64,000 nt of DNA from Mycobacterium gordonae (lineage in GTDB: Bacteria > Actinomycetota > Actinomycetes > Mycobacteriales > Mycobacteriaceae): assembly GCF_017086405.1 (NCBI RefSeq), contig NZ_CP070973.1:5798739-5862738 (forward strand). Reading direction: 5' to 3'. Below are positions 62,030 through 64,000 of this stretch, piece after piece. Within the stretch, counting starts at the first letter, position 1. Every line of letters starts with the position of its first letter. The notes under the pieces are model-generated. The model made no database searches, had not been told where the DNA came from, and saw nothing but the letters and a program-made list of their open reading frames with translations. Both the position numbers and the translations under genes were made by a program.

Positions 62030-63504
62030 CGCGCCACCTCCGCGAGCTCATCTGCTTCGTCGGCGAGTTCAGCGGATGTCGTGCCGTCATCGCGGTGTCC
62101 CCGCATGGCGAACGCCATCGCACCTCCCAGTGTGATGCCGAGCGTCATCGCGTTGGTCGGCTCCTCCGGCAGCGGGTCGATGATGCACATCACCATCAGC
62201 CCCATGCTCACTGCCGCGCTGATCTTGGCCGGCACCGACGCGCTGCGCAGCGCCCGCACCAGCGGTGTCAACGCGAACACCGCGAAACCGGCCATCCCGA
62301 CTGCGCCGGACTTGGCCAGCCACCAGAGGTAGAAGTTGTGGGCGTACGTGGTGCCCAGCGACTGGGTGAATTCGGTCGGATCGTCCCCACCGAAGGGCAG
62401 CTGGTAGGCGTAACCCAGCCCGTGCCCGAACAGCGGCGCCTGTGCGATCGCCTCGTTGAGGTGCCGGTCCTCCTCGAATCTGGCCAGCGTCGAGGGATCC
62501 TGGGTGAGCGCCGCGCCGGAGGATCTGCCGAGCACCCGGTGACTGAATCCGGTGATCTGATTGGCCAGCCACACCCCGGCCGACGAGTCGCCCAGCAGGA
62601 ACAACGCACCGGGGATAGTCACCGCCAGAATGCCCACCGCGGTGATCGCCAGCCTGGCCGCCCGGCGCACCGACGACCAGCCCATGCTGGCGAAGAACGC
62701 CACCACCGCGGCAACCCCGACCGAGATGAGGGTGTTGCGGGTGAACGCCAGCACCGCCACCACCAACGCGGGCGGACCCAGCAGCAGGTAGGTGGCGGGC
62801 TTGACCCGGCCGAGGATCTGCGCGGCGACCAACGCGGTCAGCACGGCGATGGCAGGTATCAGGGCGGAGGTGATGATCCGGTTGGCGTCGTCACCGGTGT
62901 CCATCTGCAGGCTTTCGGTGCGGCCGGCCAGCCGGATGCCACCGGAGGAACCCAGGACGGCCATCCCAGCCGAGAACCACAGCGTGAATGCGATCGCGCG
63001 CATCGACAGCATGAGGTAGTCGCCGTACACGACCACCAGCGCCAACACGAACCCGGCCAGCATCTCCAACAGGAACGTCGTTTCCCGCACCACGATCGCG
63101 GGGGTGTGTCCCATCGAAAAGCCAACCGCGGCAGAATAAATCACGAACAGCCCGAACATGCCCGGGAGCAGGTAGTCGGACATGCGCAGCCGCACCACAG
63201 GCAGGACGAAGCAGATGGCCAACACCAGCACCACGTGCGAGGCGTAAATCGACACCGGGCCGATCACTTTGCCCACATGCAGTCCCTGGGGCAGCGCCGC
63301 GCATCCCAGAAACAGCGCCAGACCGATCATCAGTTCCGGTTTGGCCCAGTAGACGATCAGGAAGAACGTCAGACCGACCAGCAGGATGCCCTGCGTGGTG
63401 TTGCGGACCGACAACGCGCCGTAGCCGAAGCACCCAATCGCGAAGATTGCCAACATGACTGCGCCCATGGCCAGCCGGTGACGACTCCGCAGATAGAGGA
63501 TCAC
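62026..63504 (-). CDS. Wzy-like O-antigen polymerase/ligase
   Basis: 492 residues from GTG 63504 with about 12 membrane helices and a long extracytoplasmic loop (about 310-375) holding GHGLGYAYQLPFGGDDP and TYAHNFYLWWLAKSG. The HN-x-L/Y-x-W-type motif (AHNFYLWW) is typical of Wzy/WaaL/RfaL proteins. It would join exported repeat units into polymer. It is preceded (4 bp overlap) by the BY-kinase-like gene. Confidence 0.88.
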   Translation of the reverse strand: MILYLRSRHRLAMGAVMLAIFAIGCFGYGALSVRNTTQGILLVGLTFFLIVYWAKPELMIGLALFLGCAALPQGLHVGKVIGPVSIYASHVVLVLAICFVLPVVRLRMSDYLLPGMFGLFVIYSAAVGFSMGHTPAIVVRETTFLLEMLAGFVLALVVVYGDYLMLSMRAIAFTLWFSAGMAVLGSSGGIRLAGRTESLQMDTGDDANRIITSALIPAIAVLTALVAAQILGRVKPATYLLLGPPALVVAVLAFTRNTLISVGVAAVVAFFASMGWSSVRRAARLAITAVGILAVTIPGALFLLGDSSAGVWLANQITGFSHRVLGRSSGAALTQDPSTLARFEEDRHLNEAIAQAPLFGHGLGYAYQLPFGGDDPTEFTQSLGTTYAHNFYLWWLAKSGAVGMAGFAVFALTPLVRALRSASVPAKISAAVSMGLMVMCIIDPLPEEPTNAMTLGITLGGAMAFAMRGHRDDGTTSAELADEADELAEVAR

Positions 63505-64000
63505 GTCGGGCCACTGACCTTGGCGCGGTACGTCTTCGTTGCAGCCCTGGTGTGCCGGGCTATCCGGGCGTCGGTCAGCACCGTGCCCACCACATTGGCC
63601 CCGGCCGCCCGCAGCGCGGTCAACGCGTCCGCGAGCTCGTCCTCGGTCGTGCGTCCGGCCCGCAGCACCAACACCGTGGCGTCGACCGCGCCGCCGAGCA
63701 GGCCGGAGTCTGCGCTGGCCAGCACCGGCGGTCCGTCGACGACGGTTCGCTCGAAAGTCTTTGCCACGTCGGCCAATACCCTGTCCAGCACCTCGGGGAG
63801 ATAGGCGCTGGTCGGCAGCGTCTCCTTGCGGATCGACCGGGCGGCAAGGACGAACAGCTTGGGAATCGAGGTCGGTTTGGTGGCTTCGGTGGCGATCTCG
63901 GGATTGGACAACGCGTTCGACAAGCCCTCGCCCGATTCGACTTTCAGCAATCCGGCGATCACCGGCCGGCGGGTGTCACCTTCGATCAGCAGCACGTCTT
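63501..64000 (-). CDS. Wzz/BY-kinase-type chain-length ATPase, C-terminal part
   Basis: At least 165 residues, open to the right window edge. The visible part has the Walker A' strand VLLIEGDTRRP and Walker B RTVVDGPPVLA, typical of the CpsD/Wzc tyrosine-kinase ATPase. The canonical Walker A and any N-terminal Wzz domain lie outside the window. The C-terminus ends TKTYRAKVSGPT with only one Tyr, without the usual Tyr cluster of Gram-negative Wzc. It would regulate polymer length with the adjacent Wzy. Confidence 0.85.
   Translation of the reverse strand, partial: DVLLIEGDTRRPVIAGLLKVESGEGLSNALSNPEIATEATKPTSIPKLFVLAARSIRKETLPTSAYLPEVLDRVLADVAKTFERTVVDGPPVLASADSGLLGGAVDATVLVLRAGRTTEDELADALTALRAAGANVVGTVLTDARIARHTRAATKTYRAKVSGPT

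Noticed and set aside
1..64000. CRISPR array or prophage
   Set aside because: No regular direct-repeat/spacer series and no phage structural or integrase genes were seen.

Overview
The window looks like chromosome of a slow-growing, non-tuberculous Mycobacterium. The GC content and codon use are high-GC, there is a PE/PPE pair, a 13E12-family remnant and an EspC-like remnant, and many housekeeping genes match the Mycobacterium tuberculosis Rv1007-Rv1033 block in content and order (kdp, ppx2, Rv1025, Rv1024, eno, lpqU, mazG, mfd, Rv1019, glmU, prsA, lpqT, rplY, pth, pks16, ispE, ksgA, rpfB, tatD, metG). These matches are recognised from memory and were not searched.

Layout. 1-9165: end of a TrcS-like sensor kinase, then one tightly overlapping potassium-uptake operon, kdpFABC-kdpDE, preceded by an extra 27-28 residue membrane peptide. 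9166-9756: a small element with long terminal inverted repeats and a winged-helix-like gene, lying between the convergent kdpE and ppx. 9755-18866 (minus): ppx, DUF501, an FtsB-like gene, eno, lpqU, mazG and mfd. 18967-23850: a disturbed accessory stretch with a truncated PLP decarboxylase, a small secreted protein, TetR (Rv1019-like), then a minus-strand locus whose middle is replaced by a degenerate IS110 element and whose first gene is a frameshifted EspC-like type VII secretion gene. 23851-27553: tRNA-Gln, glmU, prs, arsC, lpqT. 27641-35831: a cyclase/ATPase/LuxR regulator, a Ddn-like oxidoreductase, an SDR, rplY-pth and two lipoproteins. 36017-42028 (minus): a fatty-acyl-AMP ligase, ispE, ksgA, rpfB with a structured leader, tatD. 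42087-44831: metG, a PAS protein, a serine-acetyltransferase-like enzyme. 44828-46349: two TetR regulators of the gamma-butyrolactone-receptor type.

46609-64000 is the most interesting part. A PE/PPE-SVP pair is followed by a Wzx/Wzy-type surface-polysaccharide cluster. The plus-strand operon encodes a sugar nucleotidyltransferase, PIG-L deacetylase, GT26 glycosyltransferase, polyprenyl-phosphate hexose-1-phosphate transferase, Wzx-like flippase, fused GT2-GT4 enzyme, two sugar C-methyltransferase-type proteins and a GT4. Converging on it is a minus-strand operon with a BY-kinase/Wzz-type ATPase (cut by the window end), a Wzy-like polymerase, a GT4 and an FkbM methyltransferase. The halves meet at a decayed 13E12 (DUF222/HNH) gene. 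A nearly identical 27-28 bp sequence lies upstream of both the PE/PPE pair and the plus-strand polysaccharide operon, which suggests shared control, possibly by the two neighbouring TetR proteins.

The inferred logic of the cluster is standard. An NDP-sugar is prepared, the first sugar phosphate is loaded on the lipid carrier by the 50773-52293 product, the GTs and methyltransferases extend and decorate the repeat unit, the flippase exports it, and the 62026-63504 product polymerises it under control of the 63501-64000 ATPase.
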